Shown here piece by piece: positions 1 through 8,504 of a DNA stretch of 64,000 nt. The stretch is from Myxococcaceae bacterium (GTDB taxonomy: Bacteria > Myxococcota > Myxococcia > Myxococcales > Myxococcaceae): assembly GCA_017881265.1 (NCBI GenBank), contig JADGRA010000050.1:1-64000 (forward strand). Reading direction: 5' to 3'. How positions within the stretch are numbered: position 1 is the first letter of the stretch; every line of letters begins with the position of its first letter. Both the position numbers and the translations under genes were made by a program. Under the pieces are notes generated by a model. The model had not been told where the DNA came from. It saw nothing but the letters and a program-made list of their open reading frames with translations, and did not search any database.

Positions 1-641
1 CCCGGGTGCAGGACGGCGTACTCCTCGCTGGAGAACTGCCGGCACTTAAGCGCGGTCATGGCCAGGGCGTCCGAGACGGCATGCAGAGCGGCCGAGGAGG
101 CGGTGGGCACCAGGCCGAGCGGACACGCTTCAGGAATGCTGCCGACGTCCAGCACCAGGTCCGAGAGCCGGGCTAGCGGCGAGGTGCCCTCTCCGGTGAT
201 GGCCACCACCTTGGCGCCGATGCGGCGAAGCGCGGGGACCAGGCGCAGAATCTCCTCGGTGGCGCCGCTGTTGGAGAGCGCGAGCACGACGTCGCCCCGG
301 CTGACGCGGCCGAGGTCCCCGTGCATCGCCTCCGCCGGGTGCAGGTAGAGGGAGGGGATGCCGGTGGAGGCCAAGGTGGCCGACAGCTTCTGGGCGATGA
401 AGCCGGGCTTGCCGAGGCCCGTCACCACCACATGCCCCTGGCAGTCGAGCAGCAGCGCCAGGACGCGGAGGAAGCTGGGGCCCAGGCGCTGCTTGGCGCT
501 GGCGATGGCCTCGGCTTCGGCGTCCAGGACACCCCGGGCGTAGGCGAGTTCCTCGGCGCCCGGACGCGCGGCTCGCGGGCGGACAACCCGCTCTGGCTTG
601 GGACGACGGCTGCGGGGTACCCGGGGAGCGGGGCGGCGCAT
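1..641 (-). CDS. kdsD: Arabinose-5-phosphate isomerase (KdsD/KpsF family), 3' end cut by the window edge
   Basis: The sugar isomerase (SIS) fold family to which this belongs interconverts ribulose-5-phosphate and arabinose-5-phosphate for Kdo synthesis in lipopolysaccharide. On the minus strand I read VVVTGLGKPGFIAQKLSAT, then STGIPSLYLHPAEAMHGDLG, LALSNSGATEEIL, PEACPLGLVPTASSAA and finally SSEEYAVLHPG, which follows the KdsD order closely. The C-terminal CBS-domain pair lies beyond position 1. The ATG at 641 gives an Arg/Pro-rich N-terminal extension of about 40 residues before the usual GVLDAEAEAI helix; a later start is possible but I see no in-frame ATG there. It lies 192 bases downstream of livF on the same strand, so it could be read through from the liv operon or have its own promoter. 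The SIS assignment is secure. KdsD rather than another SIS-CBS sugar isomerase is probable. Confidence 0.85.
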   Translation of the reverse strand, partial: MRRPAPRVPRSRRPKPERVVRPRAARPGAEELAYARGVLDAEAEAIASAKQRLGPSFLRVLALLLDCQGHVVVTGLGKPGFIAQKLSATLASTGIPSLYLHPAEAMHGDLGRVSRGDVVLALSNSGATEEILRLVPALRRIGAKVVAITGEGTSPLARLSDLVLDVGSIPEACPLGLVPTASSAALHAVSDALAMTALKCRQFSSEEYAVLHP

Positions 642-833
642 GGGAGAGTGGCAGCTTGTAGCCCGGGCTGCCGTGCCGAGGCCAGCGCCAACCCTACCGC
701 CGCCCGGGGCGAGGTGCTCCGGCTGGGGTTTCTCCGCACGCTGTTGGGCGCAGCCGCGTTGGTGCTTGTTCTCGGGCCAGGAACTCTCTCGAAACCCCGG
801 GGCGGAGAGGGGCTCCAAAGGCGGGCGTGGGCG

Positions 834-1553
834 TTACAGGCCGGCTTCGCCGAGGAAGCGCTGGCGTACGCGGGCATCGTCCATCAGCGCGGCGCCGGTG
901 CCCTCCAGCGTGACGCGCCCCGTCTCCAGCACGTAGGCCCGGTGGGCCAGCCGCAGCGCGTGCTGGACGTTCTGCTCCACCAGCAGCAGCGTCACGCCGC
1001 GGCCGTTTATCTCCTTGAGGGCCGCAAACACCTGCCGCACCAGCATCGGCGCGAGCCCCAGTGCCGGCTCGTCCAGCATCAGCAGGCGGGGCCGTGCCAT
1101 CAGCCCGCGGCCAATGGCGCACATCTGCTGCTCGCCCCCGCTGAGAGTGCCCGCGTTCTGGGTGAGACGCTTCTGGAGAATGGGAAACATCTCCAGGACG
1201 CTCTGCATCGTCCGGTGCCGCTCGGCCCTGGCGGCGCGGGTGTAGGCCCCCATCTCCAGGTTGTCGCGCACGCTCATGCCGGGCCACAGCTGACGCGCTT
1301 CCGGAATGAGGACGATGCCGCGGGCCACCAACTCATTCGCCGGCAGGCCCGCGACGTCCTTGCCGTCGAAGAGGATGTGGCCCGCCCTCGGCCGGAGCAG
1401 CCCGGCCAGCGTGCGCAGCGTTGTCGTCTTGCCCGCGCCGTTGGCGCCCACCAGGGTGACAATCTCCCCTGCCTCCACCTGGAAGGAGATGTTCCACACC
1501 GCCTGCACGTCTCCATAGAAGACGTCGATGGCTTCCACGCGCAGGGAGCTCAC
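834..1553 (-). CDS. livF: Branched-chain amino acid ABC transporter, ATP-binding protein LivF
   Basis: This is one of the two cytoplasmic ATPases of a Liv (HAAT) importer for leucine, isoleucine, valine or related compounds. The 239-residue protein has Walker A GANGAGKT at residues 36-43, ABC signature LSGGEQQ at 137-143, Walker B LLMLDEP at 157-163 and a switch-region His in LLLVEQNVQHAL. The start is GTG at 1553, overlapping the stop of livG by 4 bases, so the two are probably translationally coupled. It is the last gene of the five-gene operon. Length and motifs are normal for LivF. Substrate specificity cannot be read from the sequence. Confidence 0.95.
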   Translation of the reverse strand: MSSLRVEAIDVFYGDVQAVWNISFQVEAGEIVTLVGANGAGKTTTLRTLAGLLRPRAGHILFDGKDVAGLPANELVARGIVLIPEARQLWPGMSVRDNLEMGAYTRAARAERHRTMQSVLEMFPILQKRLTQNAGTLSGGEQQMCAIGRGLMARPRLLMLDEPALGLAPMLVRQVFAALKEINGRGVTLLLVEQNVQHALRLAHRAYVLETGRVTLEGTGAALMDDARVRQRFLGEAGL

Positions 1554-2296
1554 GCGGCCGCCCCTCCGGCCTCATCGCCCAGGTAGGCCGCCACCACCGC
1601 CGGGTCGCGGAGCGCCGCCTGGGGCGGGCCCTCGGCGATGGTTTTCCCGAAGTTGAGCACCAGGACCCGGTCGGAGACGCCCAGTACGGCGTGGACGTGG
1701 TGCTCAATCATCAGCACGGTCACGCCGCTCGCGCGGATGTCGCGGATGAGCTGCATCGCGCCCTCAATCTCCGAGGGATTGAGGCCGCCCATCACCTCGT
1801 CCAGGCACAGCACGTCGGGCTCAGTGGCCAGCGCGCGCGCAATCTCCAGGCGCTTGAGGTCGCCGATGGACAGCGTCCGGGCCAGCGCGCCGGCACGGGC
1901 CGCCAGACCGGCCCGCTCCAGCACCGCTGCCACCCGGACCCGCGCGTCGGCCCCCCGGCGGTGCCGGCTGCCGAAGAGACTGCCGACGGCGACGTTGTCC
2001 GCCACCGTCATGTCCCGGAAAGGCCGCACTATCTGGTGCGTCCGCACCAGGCCGAGTTCCACCACCTGGTCGTTGCGCAGCCCGGCAAGCTCGCGGCCCT
2101 TGAAGAGAATGCTGCCCGTCGTGGGCCGCTGGCTGCCCACCAGGCAGGAGAAGAGGGTGGTCTTCCCGGCGCCGTTGGGGCCGATGACGCTGAAGATGGA
2201 GCCCTTGTCGACGTGGAAGCTAACGCCGTCGAGCGCCACCAGGCCCCCGAAGCGCTTGCCCAGGCCCTGCACCTCGAGGATGCGCTCAGCCGCCAC
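1550..2296 (-). CDS. livG: Branched-chain amino acid ABC transporter, ATP-binding protein LivG
   Basis: This is the second ATPase of the Liv importer, pairing with LivF under the LivH/LivM permease. It has 248 residues. Walker A is GPNGAGKT at 39-46 and Walker B is VLCLDE ending at Glu167. The ABC signature region reads LSIGDLKRLEI (142-152) rather than the usual LSGGQ, and the residues after the catalytic Glu are VMGGLN instead of PxAGMN. Both departures are of the kind seen in one branch of LivG-like ATPases, so I read this as a lineage variant and not as inactivation. The start is GTG at 2296, overlapping the end of livM by 11 bases. Confidence 0.93.
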   Translation of the reverse strand: MAAERILEVQGLGKRFGGLVALDGVSFHVDKGSIFSVIGPNGAGKTTLFSCLVGSQRPTTGSILFKGRELAGLRNDQVVELGLVRTHQIVRPFRDMTVADNVAVGSLFGSRHRRGADARVRVAAVLERAGLAARAGALARTLSIGDLKRLEIARALATEPDVLCLDEVMGGLNPSEIEGAMQLIRDIRASGVTVLMIEHHVHAVLGVSDRVLVLNFGKTIAEGPPQAALRDPAVVAAYLGDEAGGAAA

Positions 2297-3239
2297 GGGG
2301 GGCCCCCGCCACCGGGCGCCCGGCCCGGCGCCCCAGCTGCACCAGGCGCTCCCAGAGGCCCACCATGCCGTGCGGTTCGAAGAGCATCACCAGCATGAGC
2401 AGCCCGCCGTAGATGAAGAGGTAGGAGTCCCGCAGCGTCGGGCTGGCCAGCAACTTTATCTGCAAGTAGCTGAAGAGGACCGCCCCCAGCACCGGGCCGA
2501 CGAGGGTGCCGATGCCCCCGACGATGGGCATCAGGACGATGCTCAGAGAAAGCCGGAAGTCGAAGACGCTTCCCGGGGAGATGTATTGGAAATTCATGGC
2601 GAACAGCCCGCCGGCGGTGCCCACCAGCGCCGCCGACAGCGCGTGGGCGAGCAGCTTGTAGCGCGTCGAGGGGATGCCCAGCGCCTCCGCCGCGTCGATG
2701 TCCTGGCGAATGGCCGACAGGGCCAGCCCGAAGGCCTGGCCGCGGACGTAGGCCATCACCCCCACGGTGAGGAGGGCGAGGACGGCCATGCCGTAGTAGT
2801 TGGAGAGGAAGTGGAAGTCGGCGGACGGCATCCGCAGACCGCTCGAGCCTCCGGTGAATTCCATGCCCGAGGCGATGACGCGCACCGCTTCCCCCACGCC
2901 GATGGTGGCGATGGAGAAGTAGGGCCCCCGCAGCCGGAAGGTGGGCAGTCCCACCACCACGCTGAAAAGCACCGCCAGCGCGGCGGCCACCGGAAGCGTC
3001 AGCCAGGGATTCCACCCGGCGTCCGCGAGCAGCACCGTGGTGTAGGCGCCGATGCCGACGAAGGCGGAATAGCCGAGCGAGATTTGACCGGCGAAGCCGC
3101 CGAGGAGATTCCACGCCGAGGCGAGCACCACCGCGAAGGCGACGTTCCACAAGTCGTTGAGGGTGCCCCGCTCGGCGAGCAGCGGGGCCAACAGCAGCGT
3201 GGCGGCCAGCACCGCCATCCACGCCCGGGCGCCCTTCAC
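2286..3239 (-). CDS. livM: Branched-chain amino acid ABC transporter permease LivM
   Basis: This inner-membrane permease forms the Liv translocation channel with LivH. The 317 residues are mostly hydrophobic with about eight to ten membrane helices. The family hallmark is visible near the N-terminus as WNLLGGFAGQISLGYSAFVGIGAYT, read here in two parts: WNLLGGFAGQ and ISLGYSAFVGIGAYT. A cytoplasmic EAA-like loop follows as AIRQDIDAAEALGIPSTRYK. The start is GTG at 3239, overlapping the livH stop codon by 4 bases (GTGA). The C-terminus carries a short Arg/Gly-rich tail. Position and motifs leave little doubt. Confidence 0.94.
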   Translation of the reverse strand: MKGARAWMAVLAATLLLAPLLAERGTLNDLWNVAFAVVLASAWNLLGGFAGQISLGYSAFVGIGAYTTVLLADAGWNPWLTLPVAAALAVLFSVVVGLPTFRLRGPYFSIATIGVGEAVRVIASGMEFTGGSSGLRMPSADFHFLSNYYGMAVLALLTVGVMAYVRGQAFGLALSAIRQDIDAAEALGIPSTRYKLLAHALSAALVGTAGGLFAMNFQYISPGSVFDFRLSLSIVLMPIVGGIGTLVGPVLGAVLFSYLQIKLLASPTLRDSYLFIYGGLLMLVMLFEPHGMVGLWERLVQLGRRAGRPVAGAPRGG

Positions 3240-4141
3240 CGGGCCACCGCGCGGCGAGAGAAGCTGCGGAACAGCGCGGGAAGCCCGGTGGGCGCGACCA
3301 CCAGCACCAGCACCAGCAGCGAGAAGCTGATGGCGTCCTGGAAGGAGGTGGGGATGCTGGTGTAGGCGGCCATCAGGTTCTCGATGAGGGCCAGGACGAG
3401 GGCGCCGATGGCCACCCCGGTGAAGCTCTCCAACCCGCCGAGGACGATGATGCAGAAGGCCTTCAACAGGAAGCTCCGCCCGAAGTCCGGCGTGAAGGCG
3501 TACAGCGTGCTCAGCATGGTGCCGGCGATGGCGGCGAAGGCCGTCCCCAGGCCGAAGGCCACCGCGGAGATGCGGGCGGCGTTCACCCCAGAGAGCAGCG
3601 CCGCATCGCGGTTCTGCGTCACCGCGCGGATGGCCCGGCCGAGGAAGCTGCGCCGCAGCATGAAGTTGAGACCCAACAGCGACAGCACGCTCACCCCGAA
3701 CACCAGCAGTAGCGGGACGCCATAGCGCTCACCGAGCAAGGGCACCGAGGACATGGTGTACGGCGTCAGGATGGCTTGGGTGTCCCCGCCCCAGACGACG
3801 TAGGCCAGGTTCTGCAGCACCAGCCACAGCCCGAACAGCAGCAGCAGCGACTGCATGGACGGGGCGTTGCCTCCCTGCGGCAGCCGGCGGATGAGCGTCA
3901 AGTCCAGCAGGACGCCGAAGCAGAAGAAGAGCGGCGCCACCACCAGAAGGCTGAGGAAGGGGTCCAGGCCAAACCGGGTGTTCAGCGCCAGGGTGACGTA
4001 GGCAGCCAGCATCATCAGCCCGGCGTGGGCCAGATTGATGATGCGCATCACGCCGTAGATGACGGCCAGCCCGTACGCCATGGTGGCGTACAGGCCGGCA
4101 GACAAGACGGAGCTCAGCAGGACCGACGCGAGGCGCTCCAC
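3236..4141 (-). CDS. livH: Branched-chain amino acid ABC transporter permease LivH
   Basis: This is the second membrane permease of the Liv importer, 301 residues. The N-terminal family motif YGVMRIINLAHAGLMMLAAY and the loop AIRAVTQNRDAALLSGVN are typical of LivH. About eight hydrophobic segments can be seen. The start is GTG at 4141, 12 bases after the stop of the binding-protein gene, and the end overlaps the start of livM by 4 bases. This makes it the second gene in the operon, in the order binding protein, LivH, LivM, LivG, LivF. Confidence 0.94.
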   Translation of the reverse strand: MERLASVLLSSVLSAGLYATMAYGLAVIYGVMRIINLAHAGLMMLAAYVTLALNTRFGLDPFLSLLVVAPLFFCFGVLLDLTLIRRLPQGGNAPSMQSLLLLFGLWLVLQNLAYVVWGGDTQAILTPYTMSSVPLLGERYGVPLLLVFGVSVLSLLGLNFMLRRSFLGRAIRAVTQNRDAALLSGVNAARISAVAFGLGTAFAAIAGTMLSTLYAFTPDFGRSFLLKAFCIIVLGGLESFTGVAIGALVLALIENLMAAYTSIPTSFQDAISFSLLVLVLVVAPTGLPALFRSFSRRAVAR

Positions 4142-4153
4142 GGGCCTAGGCGC

Positions 4154-5362
4154 TCATTGCCACGGAATGGGCGCAACGGGCTCGCCCGTCTTGGACTCCT
4201 TGGGCCACACCAGGTCCACCTTGCCGCCGGGCTTGTTCTGCGTCACCACGAAAGGCAGGTCGGCCTGGCCCGTCTTGGTGAACGTCAGCACGCCGCCTGG
4301 CAGGATGGAGTCGGTCAGACGCAGCTCGGCCAGGGCGCTGCGGATTTTCTCTGGCTCGAGCGAGCCGGCCTTCTGCAGCGCCACCAGCAGCGCCCGTACC
4401 GTCTCGTAGCCGAGGGCGTGGTACCACTCCGGGGCGACGCCGGTGGCCGCCTTGTAGCGCGCGTTGAAGGCCTTCACCTGGGGGTAGGGGAGCAGGTCCG
4501 ACCACCAGCCGCTGGCGAAGATGTAGTCGGCGGCTGCTCCCAGAGTCTTCCGGCCCTTCTCGTCGGCCCCGCGCGCCCCGTAGGTAATCATCTGGTTGCG
4601 CAGGCCCATCTGTGCGTACGTCCGCTGCATGCTGATGAAGTCTTCCAGGTGCGCATCGGCCATGAAGAGGTCCGCCTTGGCCGCCTGGACGCGCCCGAGG
4701 AGGGGACGGTAGTCGGCGGTGTAGAGCTCGAACTTCTGCTCGACCGGGATGGTCCAGCCGGCCGCGTGCGCGGCGACGTATGCCTTCACCCCCTTGGCGT
4801 AGTCGTTGCCGTGTTCGGTCTGCTCGGTAATGAGGGCGATGGAGAGCGGGGCCTTCAGCTTGCCGGTGGATACAAGGTCCTGCAGGAAGTCCATTTGCGT
4901 CGTCGCCAGGTGCTCGACGGGGGACAGCGTCCCGAAGACCCACTTGCTGCGTCCGTAGATGCTGGTCGCCCCGGCGCCGCCGCTGATGTAGGGGATGCCG
5001 TAGCGCTCCGGGACGACCGACTGCGCCTGGACCAGCTGCGAGCCGTAGCCGCCGATGATGGCGTGGACCTTCGTCTGGGTGATGAGCTGCTCGACCAGCT
5101 GCGCGCTCTTCGCCGCATCCGAGGTGTCGTCGAGGAGGCTTAGCTCGATTTTCAGCTTCTTGCCACCCACCAGGACGCCGCCCGCGTCGTTGACTTCCTT
5201 CACCGCCAGCTCGGTGGCCTGCTTGTAGGCGCTGCCGATTTTCGACTCTTTCCCGGTGACGGGCAGGACGGCGCCGAGACGGACCACGTCCTGCGCGAAG
5301 GCGGCCTGGTGGAGCAGCAACAGGGCGAGCACGGCGCGGCTGAATTCTCGGAGGAGTCTCAT
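4154..5362 (-). CDS. livK: Branched-chain amino acid ABC transporter, periplasmic substrate-binding protein (LivK/LivJ family)
   Basis: This secreted type I periplasmic binding protein delivers amino acids or amides to LivHM. I chose the ATG at 5362 because it gives a 402-residue protein with a clean signal peptide (MRLLREFSRAVLALLLLHQA, cleavage near AFA-QD) and a GGGAGG-like ribosome site about 10 bases upstream. The same frame stays open for 92 more codons, but that part has no signal-peptide logic. The mature part begins VRLGAVLPVTGKESKIGSAY and has the expected KEVNDAGGVLVGGKKL and AIIGGYGS segments of the Peripla_BP_6 family. It heads the liv operon, and its promoter must lie in the 232-base gap before the divergent gene at 5595. 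Confidence 0.93.
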   Translation of the reverse strand: MRLLREFSRAVLALLLLHQAAFAQDVVRLGAVLPVTGKESKIGSAYKQATELAVKEVNDAGGVLVGGKKLKIELSLLDDTSDAAKSAQLVEQLITQTKVHAIIGGYGSQLVQAQSVVPERYGIPYISGGAGATSIYGRSKWVFGTLSPVEHLATTQMDFLQDLVSTGKLKAPLSIALITEQTEHGNDYAKGVKAYVAAHAAGWTIPVEQKFELYTADYRPLLGRVQAAKADLFMADAHLEDFISMQRTYAQMGLRNQMITYGARGADEKGRKTLGAAADYIFASGWWSDLLPYPQVKAFNARYKAATGVAPEWYHALGYETVRALLVALQKAGSLEPEKIRSALAELRLTDSILPGGVLTFTKTGQADLPFVVTQNKPGGKVDLVWPKESKTGEPVAPIPWQ

Positions 5363-5433
5363 GGGTACAAGGCCTCCCGGTAGTCGACGAGCGGGGGGTT
5401 TCCGTACCACGGAACGGGCGTGGGCGGTCCCCT

Positions 5434-5449
5434 TGGAACTGCTGATGCA
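5434..5449 (+). promoter_or_regulatory. Possible sigma-54-type -24/-12 promoter element
   Basis: TGGAACTGCTGATGCA shows the invariant GG and GC dinucleotides 10 bases apart and 9 of 12 matches to TGGCACG-N4-TTGCA. It lies 145 bases before the thiolase-like gene, in the divergent gap with livK. Myxobacteria use sigma-54 heavily, but a match this good can arise by chance in GC-rich DNA, so this is only a candidate. Confidence 0.2.
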
Positions 5450-5594
5450 ATGCAGCACGGCCGGCGGCCAACCCGCGGCCCGGGGGGCGGGGCGGTCCTC
5501 GCGAAGGGCGGCGCCTGCCCGCGCCGGCCAGCCGGCCAAGTGCGTCCGGGCTGGTTCTGTGGCCCTGGGCCGTGGTCTCTTCAGGGCGGAACGC

Positions 5595-8342
5595 ATGCGC
5601 CGCCGGGTGTACGTCATCGCCGGGGAGTACAGCGCCAACCCCCGATACCTGCGTCTCGAGCAGCGCTCGGCGGCGTGGCTCGCCGCGCCCGCGCCCGAGC
5701 CGTCGGCCGAGGAGTTGAGTCGCCTCTTCTTCCGCTACCCCAACCGCTCCGAGGATGGCCGGGCCAAGCCGGAGGACTGGGAACGAGACTTCGGCGTCGC
5801 GACACCGGTGGGGCTGGTGGACTTGCTCGCCTCCGCCGCCCACCGTGCGCTCTCCACCTTGCACGCCCTTTTGGGGGAGTCGCAGTACCGGCGGACGTGC
5901 GAGCGGGTGACGGACCTGGTGGTCACCTCCATGCCCGGGCTCGACCCCAACGAGCGGATGAACATCGGCCTCGTCCCGCAGATGCTGCAGGCCCAGCTGG
6001 GACTGTCGCGGCGTGCCGGCTGTCAATTCGTAGTGGGCACCAGCGACAGCGGCGCGTGGGCCTTTGCCCAGGCCGTCCGTGCCGCCCGGACCTCGGAACG
6101 GCCGGCCACCGTGCTGGTGGTGGCCGGGCAAGTCATTCCCGCCGGCTACGCCTCGCAGTACCAGATTCGCACCGTCCTCGGAGAAGAAGACCAGGCCCGG
6201 GGGCTGGACATGCTGGTGGTGGGCGACCTGCTGATGGATGCGTTCCGCCGCACTCAGGGGCGGACCCGGGCCGACGTGGAGGAATTCCTCGCCCGCGTCT
6301 CGGAACGGAAATTCCTCGGGGCGCAGTTCTACCCGGCGGCGATGCAGTCGGGCCGCCTGGCCCGGCGGAGCGCGCGCCGCACGCCCTACTTCGACGGGGC
6401 GGACATCGCCGCCCCCTGCTGTGGCGCCGCCGCCACGCTGGTCACTTCGGACGAGGACCTGGTGGCGCAAGTGGCCCGGGCACGCCTTGCGCGCCACGCC
6501 GGCGTCCCGGTGGTGGAGGCGCTGGGGGTGGGTGAGGGGTCGAGCAACGCGAGCTTCCTGCGCCGGCAGTCGCCGCTCGTCTTCGGCACCGCCGTCCGCG
6601 AGGCCTTCATCGCCACCGCCGACGACGCCGGCGTCCCGGTGAGCGCGCTGCCCGCTTGCTCCTTTGCGGTGGTGCACGACGCCTTCCCCAGCATTGAGTT
6701 GGCCTTCCTCTTGTCCCTGGGGTTCGGCTGGGAGCAGGCGACCGACCGCATCGCCGACGGGTGGAGCAACCCCTACGGTGGCCTGTTGACGTTTGGCCAC
6801 GCCCTCGGTGCCTCGGGCCTGGTGCAGGTGAACAAGACGCATCACATTTTCAGCGGGGACCGCCGCTACCTCCGGCCTACCGAGGCGCCTAGGGACCTCC
6901 CCGGGCCGGCGACCGCTGGCGAGATGGCCTTCACCACCTCGGTCGGCGGGCCGCTGTCGCACGTGGTGGGGGCGTTGTTTCGCTCGGGCCGGCTGGCCGT
7001 GGAGCCAGGCCGGCACGCCGAGGGCGAACCCCCCTTGGCCGGCCCGCGCTTCACCGAGCAGCGCGCCTTCCTCCGGAAGGCCGTGCCGGCGCAGCTGCAA
7101 GCGCTCCAGGCGGTGGGCAGCCAGCCGGCCCTGGTTGAGGGCGTCACCTACGTCTCGGTGCGCAGCTGCCTTCGGGCGCTCGCGCCGACCGACGTCGAGG
7201 CCATGGAATTCGACGGGCTGGAATACCTGGTGCGTCCGGAGCGCCTGGGGGAAATACGCGAACGTCTGCGAGAGCTGGTTGCCCTGGTGGTCCGGGAGTC
7301 GGAGCGCCTGGCATCGCTGTTCGACGTCTTCCGGGTGCTGACTGACGAGGTGCGTGCCATGGCCTCGGAGTGGCGGCGCACCGGCGTCTTCGTGGCGGAA
7401 CTGGAGAACCTGAGCGAGCACCGCCTGGCGGACCAGCTGAAGGAGTGCCTGCGCGTCCCGCTGGCGGTGACGTGCGAGCTGGAGCGCGGCGAGCCTGTCC
7501 GGCGCGTCCGCTTCCTCCCCTTCGATGGCCTTCGCTACGAGGCGATGTCGCGCGCCGACGTCTTGTTCCAGCGCGACGGACGCTGGGCCCCGGCGCCTGC
7601 CCCGACGGCCGCCCTGCTGCTTCCGTGGTGGGACCGGCGCGCGCGCCGCCCGCAGGGCCTGCCGGCGGAAGGAACAGCGAGCGGGGAAGCCCGCGTGCAG
7701 CGGCTGCTCCGGGGTGAATTGCCCCAGTCCGACCGGGACCTCGCCCTGTTGCGCGCCTGGACGGCCCTCGAGGGGAGTCCAGCCATCCTCGAGCAGCTGG
7801 CGGAGGGCCCGCAGCGGCCCACCGTGTCGCTGGTGGCGTACCTCGGCCTGGCCGTCGCGCCCCCGGGCGCCAACGCCGCCACCGGCGCGGCCCAGGAGGT
7901 GCTCGCCCGGGCGGCGCTGCAAGCGCGGGCCTGGATTGGCGCGAGCCAGACCAGCGTCGTGCAGATGGGGGCCTACCTGCTGGCCGCCTGCTTCGACTCT
8001 GACCGGGACCCGCCCGGCTGGGCCGCCGTCCGCACCATCCGCTTCGCGCGCGAGGTGGCCTACGCCGCCCGCGCCGCCGGCATCCGCGTGCACGCCGCCG
8101 TGGTGGCAGGGCGGGGAGTCTCCTACCGGGACCTCCGCGGCGAGCTGGCCCTGGCCTCGCCCGCCCTGGCCCGGGCGGTGGAACTCGTCACGCGCGCTGC
8201 CCCGGATGGGCCCGGCGTACGGTTGGCGGTGGAGCTGCCCGAGGCCGAGGCACCCCTAGTCGAAGGCGAGCTCTCGCGCTGGACGGCGCAGCCGGGCGCG
8301 GGGGCAGCCCAAGTCTGGGAGCTGCCCGGGGAAACGCCCTAG
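5595..8342 (+). CDS. Thiolase-like protein fused to a degenerate nucleotidyl-cyclase-like C-terminal domain
   Basis: I do not recognise a named family for this 915-residue protein. Residues 1-470 look like the thiolase fold. A conserved nucleophile region reads FVVGTSDSGAWA, and NPYGGLLTFGHALGASG (392-408) matches the thiolase NxxGG...GHxxGASG motif with His402. At the two positions where thiolases carry catalytic cysteines I see Ser150 (SDSG instead of CxSG) and Ser449 (SVGG instead of CxGG). Residues 470-720 are a charged helical linker. Residues 730-915, with TVSLVAYLGLA, MGAYLLAACFDS and AGIRVHAAVVAGRGV, resemble a class III cyclase fold without its metal-binding aspartates; that part is inference. 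The ATG at 5595 has AGGGCGGA five bases upstream. It is divergent from the liv operon and 162 bases before etfB, which suggests a role linked to acyl-CoA or branched-chain metabolism, possibly binding or sensing rather than catalysis. Confidence 0.6.
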   Translation: MRRRVYVIAGEYSANPRYLRLEQRSAAWLAAPAPEPSAEELSRLFFRYPNRSEDGRAKPEDWERDFGVATPVGLVDLLASAAHRALSTLHALLGESQYRRTCERVTDLVVTSMPGLDPNERMNIGLVPQMLQAQLGLSRRAGCQFVVGTSDSGAWAFAQAVRAARTSERPATVLVVAGQVIPAGYASQYQIRTVLGEEDQARGLDMLVVGDLLMDAFRRTQGRTRADVEEFLARVSERKFLGAQFYPAAMQSGRLARRSARRTPYFDGADIAAPCCGAAATLVTSDEDLVAQVARARLARHAGVPVVEALGVGEGSSNASFLRRQSPLVFGTAVREAFIATADDAGVPVSALPACSFAVVHDAFPSIELAFLLSLGFGWEQATDRIADGWSNPYGGLLTFGHALGASGLVQVNKTHHIFSGDRRYLRPTEAPRDLPGPATAGEMAFTTSVGGPLSHVVGALFRSGRLAVEPGRHAEGEPPLAGPRFTEQRAFLRKAVPAQLQALQAVGSQPALVEGVTYVSVRSCLRALAPTDVEAMEFDGLEYLVRPERLGEIRERLRELVALVVRESERLASLFDVFRVLTDEVRAMASEWRRTGVFVAELENLSEHRLADQLKECLRVPLAVTCELERGEPVRRVRFLPFDGLRYEAMSRADVLFQRDGRWAPAPAPTAALLLPWWDRRARRPQGLPAEGTASGEARVQRLLRGELPQSDRDLALLRAWTALEGSPAILEQLAEGPQRPTVSLVAYLGLAVAPPGANAATGAAQEVLARAALQARAWIGASQTSVVQMGAYLLAACFDSDRDPPGWAAVRTIRFAREVAYAARAAGIRVHAAVVAGRGVSYRDLRGELALASPALARAVELVTRAAPDGPGVRLAVELPEAEAPLVEGELSRWTAQPGAGAAQVWELPGETP

Positions 8343-8418
8343 CCTTGAACGGCCCGCTGCGCGCTGCGATGAGTTGCGCTCAAGCCGTCCCGCGGTGAGG
8401 CGCCGGTCCTCCAGAAAC

Positions 8419-8453
8419 GGTTGATTCGGCCCAAGTTGACGCGTAAATCAACC
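8419..8453. promoter_or_regulatory. Candidate operator of inverted GTTGA/TCAAC half-sites before etfB
   Basis: GGTTGAT at 8419-8425 and ATCAACC at 8447-8453 are perfect 7-base inverted arms. A third half-site GTTGA lies at 8435-8439 and pairs with TCAAC at 8448-8452. The element lies 52 bases before the etfB start in an otherwise featureless 162-base gap. This is what a dimeric repressor site could look like; no regulator is encoded next to it. Confidence 0.3.
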
Positions 8454-8504
8454 CACGACTGCTGCGCAGCGCGTCAAACGGCACAAACCCGAGGAAGCCC
8501 CCAA

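Noticed and set aside
1550..2296. LivG might be inactive because its ABC signature is LSIGD instead of LSGGQ
   Set aside because: Walker A, Walker B and the catalytic Glu are intact and related LivG branches carry similar variants.
1638..3365. A 575-codon plus-strand frame over livG and livM
   Set aside because: The minus-strand reading gives full transporter motifs; the other is a shadow frame.
5434..5449. Firm sigma-54 promoter for the thiolase-like gene
   Set aside because: The GG/GC spacing is right but 3 of 12 positions differ and no enhancer-binding sites can be shown, so it was kept only as a low-confidence candidate.
4146..8093. A 1315-codon open frame on the minus strand across livK and the thiolase-like gene
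   Set aside because: It runs antisense to a gene with clear motifs and its translation is low-complexity and His/Arg/Gly-rich. GC-rich codons avoid stops in some antisense frames, so such long frames are expected by chance.
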